Positions 41,680 to 53,209 of a DNA stretch of 64,000 bases are shown here, one piece after another. A model generated the notes under the pieces. The model worked only from the letters and a program-made list of their open reading frames with translations, was not told the DNA's origin and ran no database searches. Both the position numbers and the translations under genes were made by a program. Origin of the DNA: Demequina aestuarii (GTDB lineage Bacteria; Actinomycetota; Actinomycetes; Actinomycetales; Demequinaceae); NCBI RefSeq assembly GCF_000975095.1, contig NZ_BBRD01000001.1:2065467-2129466 (forward strand). Reading direction: 5' to 3'. The number at the start of each line of letters is the position of its first letter. Position 1 is the first letter of the stretch.

Positions 41680-42626
41680 TCGTCACCCTCACGCCCAATC
41701 CGAGCCTGGATCGCACGATCGCGCTCGCACGACTGCAGCCCGGCGGCGTCCACCGCGCGCTCAGCCTGCGGGAGGACCCCGGCGGCAAGGGCGTCAACGT
41801 CTCCCGCGCCCTCGCGGCCAACGGCGCTGCGACCGTCGCCGTGGTGCCGGCCGGAGGGGAGCTCGCGCCCCGCTTCTCCGCGCTGCTGGCCGACGCGCAG
41901 GTGACCCACGACCTCGTGGACCTCCCGGGCGCGGTGCGCACCAACATCACGCTCGTCGAGGACGACGGCACCACCACCAAGGTCAACGAGCTCGGCCGCG
42001 ACTCCACCGCCGCCGACGCTGCGTTGATGCTGGCTGCCGCCGAGTCCCACCTGGAGGGGGCGTCCTGGGTGGTGGGCTGCGGATCCCTGCCGCCCGGCCT
42101 CGGTGGCGAGGTCTACGTCGAGCTCATCGCCCGCGCGCGCCGGCGCGGGGTGGCAGTGGCGATCGACACCTCTGGTGCGGCGCTCACCTCAGTCATCGCT
42201 GCGGGTCCTGACCTGATCAAGCCCAACCACCACGAACTCGCCGAGCATGCGGGGCGGCCGCTCCCTCTCCTGACCGACGTGGTGGACGCCGCCCGTGAGA
42301 TCGTCGCCGCGGGAGTCGCCACCGTCGTGGTCAGCCTCGGCGCCCAGGGGGCGGTGGCGGTGTCCCGCGACGGCGCCGTGCACGCCGTGTCGCACGTGAC
42401 TGCTCCACTCTCGACCGTGGGTGCTGGCGACTGCCTCCTTGCAGGCTGGCTCCACGCCGTGAGTGAGGGCGCGAGTGCCCGCGACGCCATCGAGCGAGCA
42501 GTGCGCTGGGGCAGCGCCGCTGTGGCCCTGCCGGGCTCGGCGGTTCCCGGGCCGCACGACGTCGAGTCCGTGGCCGTCACCTCCCACCCGGCCCTCGATC
42601 CCCTCCTCGCGATGAGCGGCGACTGA
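41676..42626 (+). CDS. PfkB-family sugar-phosphate kinase (1-phosphofructokinase-like)
   Basis: A 316-residue kinase of the hexose-phosphate branch of PfkB: MIVTLTPNPSLDRT start, GGKGVNVSRAL substrate region and anion hole STVGAGDCLLAG with the catalytic Asp. GTG start overlapping the DeoR stop. It would phosphorylate fructose-1-phosphate or tagatose-6-phosphate made by the preceding dehydrogenase. A paralogue is encoded in the fructose operon (49008-49955). Confidence 0.9.
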   Translation: MIVTLTPNPSLDRTIALARLQPGGVHRALSLREDPGGKGVNVSRALAANGAATVAVVPAGGELAPRFSALLADAQVTHDLVDLPGAVRTNITLVEDDGTTTKVNELGRDSTAADAALMLAAAESHLEGASWVVGCGSLPPGLGGEVYVELIARARRRGVAVAIDTSGAALTSVIAAGPDLIKPNHHELAEHAGRPLPLLTDVVDAAREIVAAGVATVVVSLGAQGAVAVSRDGAVHAVSHVTAPLSTVGAGDCLLAGWLHAVSEGASARDAIERAVRWGSAAVALPGSAVPGPHDVESVAVTSHPALDPLLAMSGD

Positions 42627-42822
42627 CCTCAAGCACCGGGCGGCGATCTCGAACCGCAGGCCGTCCCGAGAGCGGACGCGATGGCCACCTGGCGGGCGCG
42701 TCGAGAGCCCGACTCATGCGCGGGCAGTGACGTGCGCGTTGATAGCATCGCAGGGGCGCTTCGCCTGTCGCGAGGCGCCGAGGGCAATCGTCCCGTGCGT
42801 ACCTATCGAGCCGGAGGGCGAC

Positions 42823-43536
42823 GTGATCCGCGTAGGCATCGTCGAGGACCAACGATCCAATCGCGAGGACCTGCTGACCCACCTCGCGCGCTACTCCGAG
42901 GAGGAGGGCGTCGAGTTCTCCACTCAGGAGTTCGCGGACGGCGCGGACCTGGTCCAGACGTACCGTCCCGAGTTCGACATCCTGCTGCTCGACGTCGAGA
43001 TGCCCCGCATGGACGGGTTCGAGGCCGCGCGCCGCGTGCGCCAGTCCGACCCGAACGTGGTGATCATCTTCGTCACCAACATGGCGCAGTACGCCATCAA
43101 GGGCTACGAGGTGGACGCCCTGAGCTACCTCGTGAAGCCTGTGCCCTACTTCGCGTTCGCGCAGGAGATGCGCCGCTCCCTGGGCCGCGTGCGCCAGTCG
43201 ATGCCAGAGACCGTCGTGGTGAACGTCGCCGGCACGCTGACGCGCCTCGACACCAGTCAGATCGTCTATGTCGAGTCCATCAAGCACCGCATCACCATCC
43301 ACACGCTGAACGGCGAGTACACCTTCAGCGGCACGCTCAAGGCCATGGAGGCGGAGCTCGACGGCAAGGCCTTCTTCCGTTCCAACAACTGCTACCTGGT
43401 CAACATGAGCCACGTCACCAGCGTCGACTCCACCAGCTGCACCATGGTGGACGGCGATGTGCTCACCGTGAGCCGCCCCCGCAGGCGCGCATTCCTCGAC
43501 GCGCTGGCCGACCACGTCGGTGGGCGAGTCCTGTGA
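42823..43536 (+). CDS. LytTR-family response regulator (AgrA-like)
   Basis: A 237-residue regulator with a receiver domain (1-125, phospho-Asp57 in ILLLDVEMPRMDG, DALSYLVKPV near the end) and a C-terminal LytTR DNA-binding domain (about 138-237, YVESIKHRITIHTLNGEYTFSG). GTG at 42823 follows GGAGGG. Pairs with the sensor kinase 28 bp downstream. Targets unknown; the neighbouring PTS operons are candidates. Confidence 0.9.
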   Translation: MIRVGIVEDQRSNREDLLTHLARYSEEEGVEFSTQEFADGADLVQTYRPEFDILLLDVEMPRMDGFEAARRVRQSDPNVVIIFVTNMAQYAIKGYEVDALSYLVKPVPYFAFAQEMRRSLGRVRQSMPETVVVNVAGTLTRLDTSQIVYVESIKHRITIHTLNGEYTFSGTLKAMEAELDGKAFFRSNNCYLVNMSHVTSVDSTSCTMVDGDVLTVSRPRRRAFLDALADHVGGRVL

Positions 43537-43564
43537 TGCCTTCACGCGCAGTCGAGGCGACCCA

Positions 43565-44911
43565 GTGATCGAAGACGCCCTTCCCGACATTCCGCGGGCG
43601 GTCACGGCCCTCGCGGAGTGGTCCGCGTGCGTGGTCTACATCATGCTGATGCGCAAGCGTCTGTCGAGCGTCCCCCTCGTGGGCGCTCTCGCCGGCGGGC
43701 TCGCCGTGCTGCTGGGTGTGCAGTGGATCGCAGGCCAGCTGCCCATCGAGCTGTGGACGCTCGGCATGGCTCTCGCGGTGGCGGCCATGTACGGGCTCAT
43801 CATGCTGTGCGCGGATGCCAGCCCGCGCGAGGGCGGAGACCTGCTGGCCCGGGCCTTCGTGCTCGCGGAACTGGTGGCGTCGCTCGAGTGGCAGCTGCAC
43901 GTGTTCTTCTACGGAGACCGCACCGAGGGGGCAGGCTGGCTGATACTTCTCGGCCTGGTCTATGCGGCAGGGTTCGTGGGCGCGTACTGGGCGGAGACGC
44001 GACACTTCCCGCGCGACCAGCGCCTTCCCATCGACACCCGTGGCCTGGTGGGCGCCGGCGCGGTCGCCATCGTCACGTTCCTGATGTCCAACCTCAGCTT
44101 CTTGACCACGTCGACACCGTTCTCGGGACGGCTCGACCCTGAGATCTTCTACATCCGCACCCTCGTGGACCTCTGCGGCTTCGTGATCCTGTTCGCGCTG
44201 CGCGGCCAGCGCCTCGCTCTCCAGCGCGCGGCCGAGGTCAGCGCGGTGGGGATGATGCTGCGCCACCAGCGCGAGCACTATCTGCAGTCCAAGCACGACA
44301 TCGACGCGGTGAACCGCAAGTACCACGACCTCAAGCACTACATCCACGCGATCCGTTCGGAGGCGGACCCGACCCGCAGAGCGGGCTTCGTGGACCAGCT
44401 CGAAGACTCGATCCGCGGATACGAGAGTTCGATGCTCGACACCGGCTCGACAGTGCTGGACACCATCCTCACGGCCAAGCAGCAGCAGTGCGACCGCTCC
44501 GGGATCACCCTCACCTGCGTGGCGGACGGGACCGCGGTCAACAGCATGGATCCCATGGACCTCGTCACGCTGGTGGGCAACGCGCTCGACAACGCGATCG
44601 AGGCGACCGGCCGGCTGGAGGACCCGGAGCAGCGGCTCATCCGCGTCGCGATCTACCGGCACGATCTGCTGACGATGATCAAGATCGAGAACTACTTCGA
44701 AGGGCCCGTGACGTTCGTCGACGGCCTGCCTCAGACCACCAAGGCGCAGGCGCTGCACCACGGCTACGGCCTCAAGAACATGCGCGAGACAGCAGAGAAG
44801 TACGGGGGCTCGCTCACCGCGCGCGCAGAGAACCGGTGGTTCTCGCTGCGCGCGCTCATTCCGGTGAACGACGATGCGGTGGCGGGGTCGGGCACGACTC
44901 GCACCCCCTGA
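43565..44911 (+). CDS. GHKL sensor histidine kinase (AgrC-like)
   Basis: A 448-residue kinase. Six or seven membrane helices occupy residues 10-215. A coiled linker leads to the H-box KYHDLKHYIHAI (His254), then comes the GHKL ATPase (about 340-440) with LVGNALDNAIEAT and GYGLKNMRE. This is the architecture of peptide-sensing AgrC-type kinases. GTG at 43565 is chosen for GAGGCGA spacing; an upstream GTG at 43520 lies inside the regulator gene. No agrB/agrD-like gene is next to it, so the signal is unknown. Confidence 0.88.
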   Translation: MIEDALPDIPRAVTALAEWSACVVYIMLMRKRLSSVPLVGALAGGLAVLLGVQWIAGQLPIELWTLGMALAVAAMYGLIMLCADASPREGGDLLARAFVLAELVASLEWQLHVFFYGDRTEGAGWLILLGLVYAAGFVGAYWAETRHFPRDQRLPIDTRGLVGAGAVAIVTFLMSNLSFLTTSTPFSGRLDPEIFYIRTLVDLCGFVILFALRGQRLALQRAAEVSAVGMMLRHQREHYLQSKHDIDAVNRKYHDLKHYIHAIRSEADPTRRAGFVDQLEDSIRGYESSMLDTGSTVLDTILTAKQQQCDRSGITLTCVADGTAVNSMDPMDLVTLVGNALDNAIEATGRLEDPEQRLIRVAIYRHDLLTMIKIENYFEGPVTFVDGLPQTTKAQALHHGYGLKNMRETAEKYGGSLTARAENRWFSLRALIPVNDDAVAGSGTTRTP

Positions 44912-44920
44912 GCCGCCGGG

Positions 44921-46603
44921 CTACAGGATCTGTGTGAACTCCGCGTTGGCCGCCTCGCGGACCGCCTCGAGTGCCTCGCCTGCCTCGCGCGCGGAACGAG
45001 CGATGTGCGCCAGGCGCTGGCAGTCAGTCAGGTCGTGCATGCTGAGCGCCACACGGACGGCAGGGACCTTGCTGGGCGCCATGGACAGGCTGCTGATGCC
45101 CAGGCCGACGAGCACGAGAGCGAGCAGCGGGTCTCCCGCCGACTCCCCGCACACCCCGAGCGGACGTCCCGAGCGCTGCGCACCGTCCCCCGCGACCGCG
45201 ATCATGTCGAGCACCGCGGGCTGCCAAGGATCCAGCAGGTCGGCGAGCTCTCCCTGCATGCGGTCCGCCGCCATCGTGTACTGGGCGAGGTCGTTGGTGC
45301 CGAGGCTGCCGAACTCGACCTCGCCGAGCACGTGCTCGGCGCGCAGCGCGGCAGCCGGGACCTCGATCATCACGCCCGCCTTCGGCAGCCCGTTCTCGTG
45401 GACGCGACGCGCGAACCACGCCGCCTCCTCGGCGGTCGCGACCATGGGAGCCATGACCCGCACGTCTGCGGTGGTCTCGCGGGCGGCGATCGCCAGCGCT
45501 TCGATCTGCGCGTCCAGGAGGTCGGGACGCTCCGCAGACATGCGCAAGCCTCGCCTGCCGAGGGCGGGGTTCTCCTCCTCGCCCAGATCCGCGAACGCGA
45601 GCGGCTTGTCTGCACCGGCATCGAGCGTGCGGACCACCACGCGGCGCCCCTCGAACGGGGCGAACACTCGGCGGTAGATCTCCGTCTGCTCCTCGACGGT
45701 CGGCGCGGTCGAGGCGGAGAGGAAGACGAACTCCGTCCTGAACAGGCCCACCCCCTCGAGGTCCAGCTCCCCGGCACGCTCGGCGTCGTCGACGCCGCCG
45801 ATGTTCGCGAGCAGCGCCACGGGATGGCCGTCGCGGGTCTCGCCCGGCCCGGTCGCGTGACTGAACGCCTTGGCCCGGCGCTCCCGCTTCTGCGCCTGTG
45901 CGGCCAGGAAGTCGTCGTCGGGGTCGAGGGTGACGGCGCCGGAGTCGCCGTCGAGCGCGACGAGCGTGCCCGTGGCGATGTCGGACGCTCGCGGCACCTG
46001 CACCACGGCAGGGATCCCCATCTGCGCCGCGAGGATGGCGGTGTGACTGGTGCGGCCGCCTCCCTCGGTGACGATTCCCACGACGAGTGCCGGGTCGAGC
46101 ACCGCGGTGTCGGCCGGCGCAAGGTCGTGGGCAACGATGACGCTGGGGGTGGTGAACGACGGGACGCCGGGAGCGGGCATTCCCAGCACGGCCGCGATGG
46201 CGCGGGCGCCGACGTCACGCAGGTCGGTCACCCGCTCGGCGAAGTACCCGCCGAGCTGCTCGAACTGCGCCGCGTACGACTCGACGGCGGCACTGATGGC
46301 GTGCGCGGGCCCGAGCCCCTCGCCCACCTGCTTGGTGGCGATCTTCATCAGTCCCTTGTCCCGCGCGATGAGGGCGGTGGCCTTGAGGATCTGCTGGGCG
46401 TGGGCGTCCGCGGATGCGGCCCGTTCCTCGAGCGACACGGCGACGGACTCCAGGGCAGCGCGGATCTCGGCGACCGCCGCCTCGGCATCCGCTGGGGCTG
46501 GCTCGTCGGCGGGCGGCCGGACCGGTGGCGCGACCTGCACCACCGGACCGGACGCGGTGCCGGGGCTGACGCCGATGCCGTGCCGACTCTCCGGGCTGAC
46601 CAT
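44921..46603 (-). CDS. ptsI: PTS enzyme I (phosphoenolpyruvate-protein phosphotransferase)
   Basis: A 560-residue enzyme I with phospho-His187 in GGRTSHTAILA, the PEP-binding region GLFRTEFVF and a C-terminal TIM barrel with LGTNDLAQYT. General energy-coupling protein that takes phosphate from PEP to HPr. ATG at 46603 is preferred over the adjacent GTG at 46606 by the AGGAG spacing. Last gene of the leftward fructose PTS operon, convergent with the kinase gene. Confidence 0.96.
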   Translation of the reverse strand: MVSPESRHGIGVSPGTASGPVVQVAPPVRPPADEPAPADAEAAVAEIRAALESVAVSLEERAASADAHAQQILKATALIARDKGLMKIATKQVGEGLGPAHAISAAVESYAAQFEQLGGYFAERVTDLRDVGARAIAAVLGMPAPGVPSFTTPSVIVAHDLAPADTAVLDPALVVGIVTEGGGRTSHTAILAAQMGIPAVVQVPRASDIATGTLVALDGDSGAVTLDPDDDFLAAQAQKRERRAKAFSHATGPGETRDGHPVALLANIGGVDDAERAGELDLEGVGLFRTEFVFLSASTAPTVEEQTEIYRRVFAPFEGRRVVVRTLDAGADKPLAFADLGEEENPALGRRGLRMSAERPDLLDAQIEALAIAARETTADVRVMAPMVATAEEAAWFARRVHENGLPKAGVMIEVPAAALRAEHVLGEVEFGSLGTNDLAQYTMAADRMQGELADLLDPWQPAVLDMIAVAGDGAQRSGRPLGVCGESAGDPLLALVLVGLGISSLSMAPSKVPAVRVALSMHDLTDCQRLAHIARSAREAGEALEAVREAANAEFTQIL

Positions 46604-46614
46604 CACCGTCGCTC

Positions 46615-46884
46615 CTATTCCGCGTCGAGGTCGCGCGACAGGAGCGCGACGAGGGAATCGAGAGCCTCGTCGGCGCCGTCACCCTCGGCGGTCAGCACGA
46701 CCTCCTCGCCATGCTTGGCGCCGAGAGCCATCACGCCGAGGATGCTGGTCGCGTCGACGGGGTCCTCCCCCGGACGGCCGATCTCGACGTCCAGACCCGT
46801 GGCGGACGCCGCCTCGACGAACAGGGACGCGGGTCGCGCGTGCAGTCCGACGGACGAGGCGATGGTGACGGTCTTCTGCGACAT
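46615..46884 (-). CDS. ptsH: PTS phosphocarrier protein HPr
   Basis: An 89-residue HPr with phospho-His15 (SVGLHARPAS) and Ser47 at the regulatory serine position (ATSILGVMALG). AAGGAG precedes the ATG. Serves both the fructose and hexitol permeases; encoded 27 bp after fruA. Confidence 0.96.
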   Translation of the reverse strand: MSQKTVTIASSVGLHARPASLFVEAASATGLDVEIGRPGEDPVDATSILGVMALGAKHGEEVVLTAEGDGADEALDSLVALLSRDLDAE

Positions 46885-46911
46885 GGTGGTGCTCCTTCGT
46901 TGAGGTGGGGG

Positions 46912-48990
46912 TCAGGCGACTGCGGGCGCGGTCTCGGACAGCAGCGGGTCGTGAACGCCCTTGCGGTCGCGGGACTTGAGTGCGAGGACGATCGCGGTCG
47001 TCACCAGCACACCGGCGGCGAGCGCGACAAGGAAGAGCAGGAAGTTGCCGATGAGCGGCAGCACCCAGATTCCTCCGTGCGGGGCGCGAAGGGTGGTGCC
47101 GAACAGCATCGCCAAGCCGCCGGCGACGGACGAGCCGACCACGGACGAGGCGATCACGCGCACCGGGTCGGAGGCGGCGAACGGAATCGCACCCTCCGAG
47201 ATGAAGGACGCCCCCAGCAGCCATGCGGCCTTGCCGTTCTCGCGCTCGGGCTCGGAGAAGAGCCGCGGGCGCAGGGTGGTGGCCAGCGCCATCGCGAGCG
47301 GAGCGACCATGCCGGCCGCCATGACCGCCGCCATGATCTTGAGCTCCGGGGCATCGGTCACGGCGCCGGCGGCGACCAGACCGGTGGTGGCGAAGGTGTA
47401 CGCGACCTTGTTCACGGGGCCGCCGAGGTCGAAGCCCATCATGGCTCCCAGGATGGCTCCCAGGATGACGGCGCTCGTGCCGCCCATGCTGCCCAGGGCG
47501 TCGCTCAGTGCCTCCGTGAGCGCCACGATCGGGCGTCCCAGCAGAGTGATGAAGAGGCCCGCGGTCAGGAACGTCGAGATGAGCGGGATCACCACGACAG
47601 GCATGACCCCGCGCACACCCTTGTGGACCTTCCAGCTCGAGACCCACTTGGCAAGGAAGCCGCCGAGGAATCCGGTGGCGATCCCGCCAAGGAACCCGGC
47701 GCCCATGGTGAAGGCGATCGAGCCGCCGACGAGCCCGGGAACCAGTCCAGGGCGGTCGGCGATGGCGAAGGCGATGAATGCGGACAGGATCGGGACGAGG
47801 AACCCGAACGACGCCCCGCCGATCACGAAGAGCAGCGCGGCCCACGAGGTGAGGCTCAGCACGGAGAAGCTCTGGGTGATGTCGTACTCACCCTCGGCGC
47901 CGAGGCCGTACTTGACGATCTCGATCGCGCCCTGCTCGCCGATGGCGATCTGCGCGAGCATGAAGGACAGGGCGATCATGATGCCGCCCGCCGCGACGAA
48001 CGGGATCATGTAGGAGACGCCGGTCATGAGCCACTGGCGAATCTTGACACCGGTGCTCATGCCGCTGTCGACCTTGGTGGTGAGGCCGCCCGATGCGGCG
48101 GCCGGGCCAGTGGTCTTCGCTGCGAGCGAGGGGTCCTTGGCCCACTCGTCGGCCATGGAGGCCGCGCGTGCGACGAGGCCCGGTGCGTCGGAGATGCCCT
48201 TCTTGACGCCGACGTCGACCGTCGGCTTGCCGGCGAAGCGGCCCTTGTCCTTGACCTCGAGATCGTGAGCGAAGATCACCGCGTCTGCCGCGGCGATGAG
48301 CTCGGGGTCGAGCGGGTCGGAGCCCGCTGAGCCCTGCGTCTCCACAGCGATCGTGTGGCCGGCGTCCTTCGCGGCACGCTCGAGGGCCTCGGCCGCCATG
48401 TAGGTGTGGGCGATCCCGGTGGGGCACGAGGTGACCGCGACGATCGACAGGGGCTTCTTCTCGGCCGATGCGGGGGCTGGGTCAGCGGCCTTCCCCGGCT
48501 CGGCAGGTGCGGGGGTCGCCGCAGAATCGTCAGCGGGGGCGGGGTCGAGCGCCACCTCGGCGCTCACGATCTCCACGACCTCCGCCTCGGTGGTGGCGCC
48601 GGCGAGCGCCGCCTTGAACTCGGACTTCATCAGTGCGCGGGCGAGCTTGGGCAGCATCTGCATGTGCGCGTCTCCCCCGGCCTCAGGGGCGGCGATCAGG
48701 AAGACGAGCGTGGCGGGGCCGTCCTTGGCGCCCCAGTCGATGCCGTCAGAGACGCGGCCGAAGACGAGCGACGGCTCGGTGATCGCCGCGCTGCGCGCGT
48801 GGGGGATGCCGATGCCGCCCGGCAGCCCGGTGGCCATGGTCTCTTCGCGCGTGCGGACGTCGGCGAGGAAGGCGTCGAGGTCGGTGCAGCGACCGGACTC
48901 GACGAGTCGTTCTGCGAGGACACGCGTCGCCGCGTGGCGATCCGCTCCGGTCAGGTCGAGTACGACCTGGCTCTCATTGATGAGGGACAT
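46912..48990 (-). CDS. fruA: PTS fructose transporter subunit IIABC
   Basis: A 692-residue fused permease: IIA (1-145, His64 in GIGIPHARS), Ala/Pro linker, IIB (about 181-280, Cys189 in VTSCPTGIAHTYMAAEAL), then a IIC membrane domain (about 318-670, GFLGGFLAKW, MMGFDLGGPVNK). Imports fructose as fructose-1-phosphate, the substrate of FruK. Standard fructose-type architecture, 17 bp after fruK. Confidence 0.95.
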   Translation of the reverse strand: MSLINESQVVLDLTGADRHAATRVLAERLVESGRCTDLDAFLADVRTREETMATGLPGGIGIPHARSAAITEPSLVFGRVSDGIDWGAKDGPATLVFLIAAPEAGGDAHMQMLPKLARALMKSEFKAALAGATTEAEVVEIVSAEVALDPAPADDSAATPAPAEPGKAADPAPASAEKKPLSIVAVTSCPTGIAHTYMAAEALERAAKDAGHTIAVETQGSAGSDPLDPELIAAADAVIFAHDLEVKDKGRFAGKPTVDVGVKKGISDAPGLVARAASMADEWAKDPSLAAKTTGPAAASGGLTTKVDSGMSTGVKIRQWLMTGVSYMIPFVAAGGIMIALSFMLAQIAIGEQGAIEIVKYGLGAEGEYDITQSFSVLSLTSWAALLFVIGGASFGFLVPILSAFIAFAIADRPGLVPGLVGGSIAFTMGAGFLGGIATGFLGGFLAKWVSSWKVHKGVRGVMPVVVIPLISTFLTAGLFITLLGRPIVALTEALSDALGSMGGTSAVILGAILGAMMGFDLGGPVNKVAYTFATTGLVAAGAVTDAPELKIMAAVMAAGMVAPLAMALATTLRPRLFSEPERENGKAAWLLGASFISEGAIPFAASDPVRVIASSVVGSSVAGGLAMLFGTTLRAPHGGIWVLPLIGNFLLFLVALAAGVLVTTAIVLALKSRDRKGVHDPLLSETAPAVA

Positions 48991-49007
48991 GAGTACGTCC
49001 TTTCGGG

Positions 49008-49955
49008 TCAGTGACCCAGGCGGTAGGTGAGGGAGGGAGAGGCGTCAACGGTGACATCGACGCCTCGGAGATCCTCCGGCGTGGGGACGCCGCTGCCCGG
49101 GAGGGCGACGGCGGCTGTTCCCCAGCGGACGGCGACGGCGAGGGCGGCCGATGCCGAAAGTCCATTCGTGAGCGAATGCAGCAGACCTGCGAGCATGCAG
49201 TCCCCCGCACCCACGGTCGAGACCGGGGCCACGGCCGTGGCGTGCGCGTGAATGGTGTCCTCACGCGAGACGAGCAGAGCACCGTCCTGGCCCAGACTGA
49301 CGGCCACCGTCTCGATGCCGGAGTCCACCAGCGTCATGGCGGCGTCACGAACGTCGTGCAGGGTGACCAGGTCGGCGCCCACCAGTTCCGCGAGTTCCTC
49401 GGCGTTCGGCTTGATCAGGTGAGGGCGTGCATCGATCGCGGCCGCCATCGACGGCCCGGAGGAGTCGACGGCGACCCTGACCCCACTGTCGCGCGCGGAC
49501 TCGACGAGCGAGGCATAGAAGTCGGCGGGGGCGCCGGGCGGGAGACTGCCGCACCCGACGACCCAGTCGGCGCCGTCGGCGAGGTCGAGCGTGGCGTCGA
49601 GCAGTGCCGCGACCTCGCTCGCGTCCAGCGTCGGACCCGGCTCGTTGAGCTTGGTCGTGGTGCCGTCGGGCTCGAGAACGCTGATGTTCATGCGGACCGC
49701 GCCGAATACGGGCACGCTACGACGCGGGACGCCATCGGTGTCGAGCAGCTCCTCGAGCAGGTGACCCTCCGGTCCGCCGATCGGCACGACGGCCACGGTG
49801 GGGGCCCCCTGGGCCGCGAGCGCGCGCGAGACGTTGACTCCCTTGCCGCCGGGGTCCACGCGGTTGGCGGTGGAGCGGTGCACCTCGCCGCGACGCAGCG
49901 CATCGATCATGACCGCGCGGTCGATCGACGGATTGGGCGTGACGGTGACGATCAC
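49008..49955 (-). CDS. fruK: 1-phosphofructokinase
   Basis: A 315-residue PfkB kinase with MIVTVTPNPSIDRA, GGKGVNVSRAL and STVGAGDCMLAG (catalytic Asp). Converts fructose-1-phosphate to the 1,6-bisphosphate. GTG at 49955 overlaps the DeoR stop (GTGA). In an operon with fruA, which supports the specificity. Confidence 0.94.
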   Translation of the reverse strand: MIVTVTPNPSIDRAVMIDALRRGEVHRSTANRVDPGGKGVNVSRALAAQGAPTVAVVPIGGPEGHLLEELLDTDGVPRRSVPVFGAVRMNISVLEPDGTTTKLNEPGPTLDASEVAALLDATLDLADGADWVVGCGSLPPGAPADFYASLVESARDSGVRVAVDSSGPSMAAAIDARPHLIKPNAEELAELVGADLVTLHDVRDAAMTLVDSGIETVAVSLGQDGALLVSREDTIHAHATAVAPVSTVGAGDCMLAGLLHSLTNGLSASAALAVAVRWGTAAVALPGSGVPTPEDLRGVDVTVDASPSLTYRLGH

Positions 49956-50713
49956 GAGGTCACCACCTGAGGCCCGGCCGCACGGATCTCGTCCGCGACA
50001 TCGTCGGGCAGGTCCGTGTCGGTCACGATGACGTCGATGTCGCCAAGGTCCGCGAACCAATGAAGGTGATCGTCGCCCACCTTGCTCGAATCGGCGGCCA
50101 GCACCACGCGCCGCGCGCAGGCGATCATGGCGCTCTTGACCTGCGCCTCGGCCTGGTCGGGGGTGGTGAGACCGCGGTTGACGGACATCCCGTTGGTGCC
50201 GATGATCGCGACATCGGCCACCACGCCCGTGAGCGCCTCCCCCGTCCACTCGCCCACGGCGGCTCCGGTGAGGCCCCGCACGCGTCCGCCGAGCATGTAC
50301 AGCGTGACCCCCGGGTAGGTGCTGAGCACGTTCGCCGCAGCGATGGAGTTGGTGATGACGACGAGCTGTCGATCGGGCGGAAGCATGTCCACCACGGCGA
50401 GGGCGGAGGAGCCGGAGTCGAGGACCACCGTGGCGTCTGCCGGAATCTGATCGACGACGAGGGCCGCCATCCGGCGCTTGGTGCCGGTGAGGTGACCGGA
50501 GCGTGTGGCCAGGCTGGGCTCGACCTCGAGGCGCTCGACGGGGATCGCGCCGCCGTGGACCCGACGCAGAGAGCCGCGCCGTTCGAGCGACGTCAGGTCG
50601 CGACGCACGGTCTCGGTGGCTACGCCCAGGTTCTGCGCGAGCGAGGCGACGTCGACGCGGCCTTCGGCGCGCGCCTTCCGAAGGATTCGCTGCTGTCGCT
50701 CCGTCGCGTACAT
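49952..50713 (-). CDS. DeoR-family regulator of the fructose operon
   Basis: A 253-residue DeoR-type regulator: winged HTH (YATERQQRILRKARAEGRVDV...VATETVRRDLTSLE) and sugar-phosphate domain (DSGSSALAV, GLTTPDQAE). ATG at 50713 with AGAGGA upstream. First gene of the fructose operon and paralogue of the hexitol-operon regulator. Likely senses fructose-1-phosphate. Confidence 0.92.
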   Translation of the reverse strand: MYATERQQRILRKARAEGRVDVASLAQNLGVATETVRRDLTSLERRGSLRRVHGGAIPVERLEVEPSLATRSGHLTGTKRRMAALVVDQIPADATVVLDSGSSALAVVDMLPPDRQLVVITNSIAAANVLSTYPGVTLYMLGGRVRGLTGAAVGEWTGEALTGVVADVAIIGTNGMSVNRGLTTPDQAEAQVKSAMIACARRVVLAADSSKVGDDHLHWFADLGDIDVIVTDTDLPDDVADEIRAAGPQVVTS

Positions 50714-50761
50714 CGGTTCCTCTTGTCGTGGCCGTCGGCGCTTCACAGCGCCGTTTCCCAC

Positions 50762-50790
50762 ATAAAACCACTCAGACGGGCACGTGTCAA
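50762..50790 (-). promoter_or_regulatory. promoter of the fructose PTS operon
   Basis: On the minus strand TTGACA (50785-50790) and TTTTAT (50762-50767) are separated by exactly 17 bp, 48 bp before the deoR start. CCGTTTG beyond it resembles motifs in the hexitol promoter region. Confidence 0.7.
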
Positions 50791-50959
50791 CCGGTACGGG
50801 CATCCGTTTGTGTGGCTTTAGCGCGCGGGAGCGGCGCCGGGAGGCACTGCTCCTCCCCCAAAACTAGGTCGCCGAGCGCGGGTACGCGAGGCGAGACAGC
50901 GACAACGACCCCGGCAGACCCGTCGCTCATGACACTCGCCGAGCGTGAGTCCGGACGCG

Positions 50960-53198
<2,239 letters not shown>

Positions 53199-53209
53199 CC
53201 CCGGCTCCT

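Noticed and set aside
42796-42815. ACCTATCG near the LytTR regulator start as a further regulon site
   Set aside because: Half-site only and no functional link to the nitrogen regulon.
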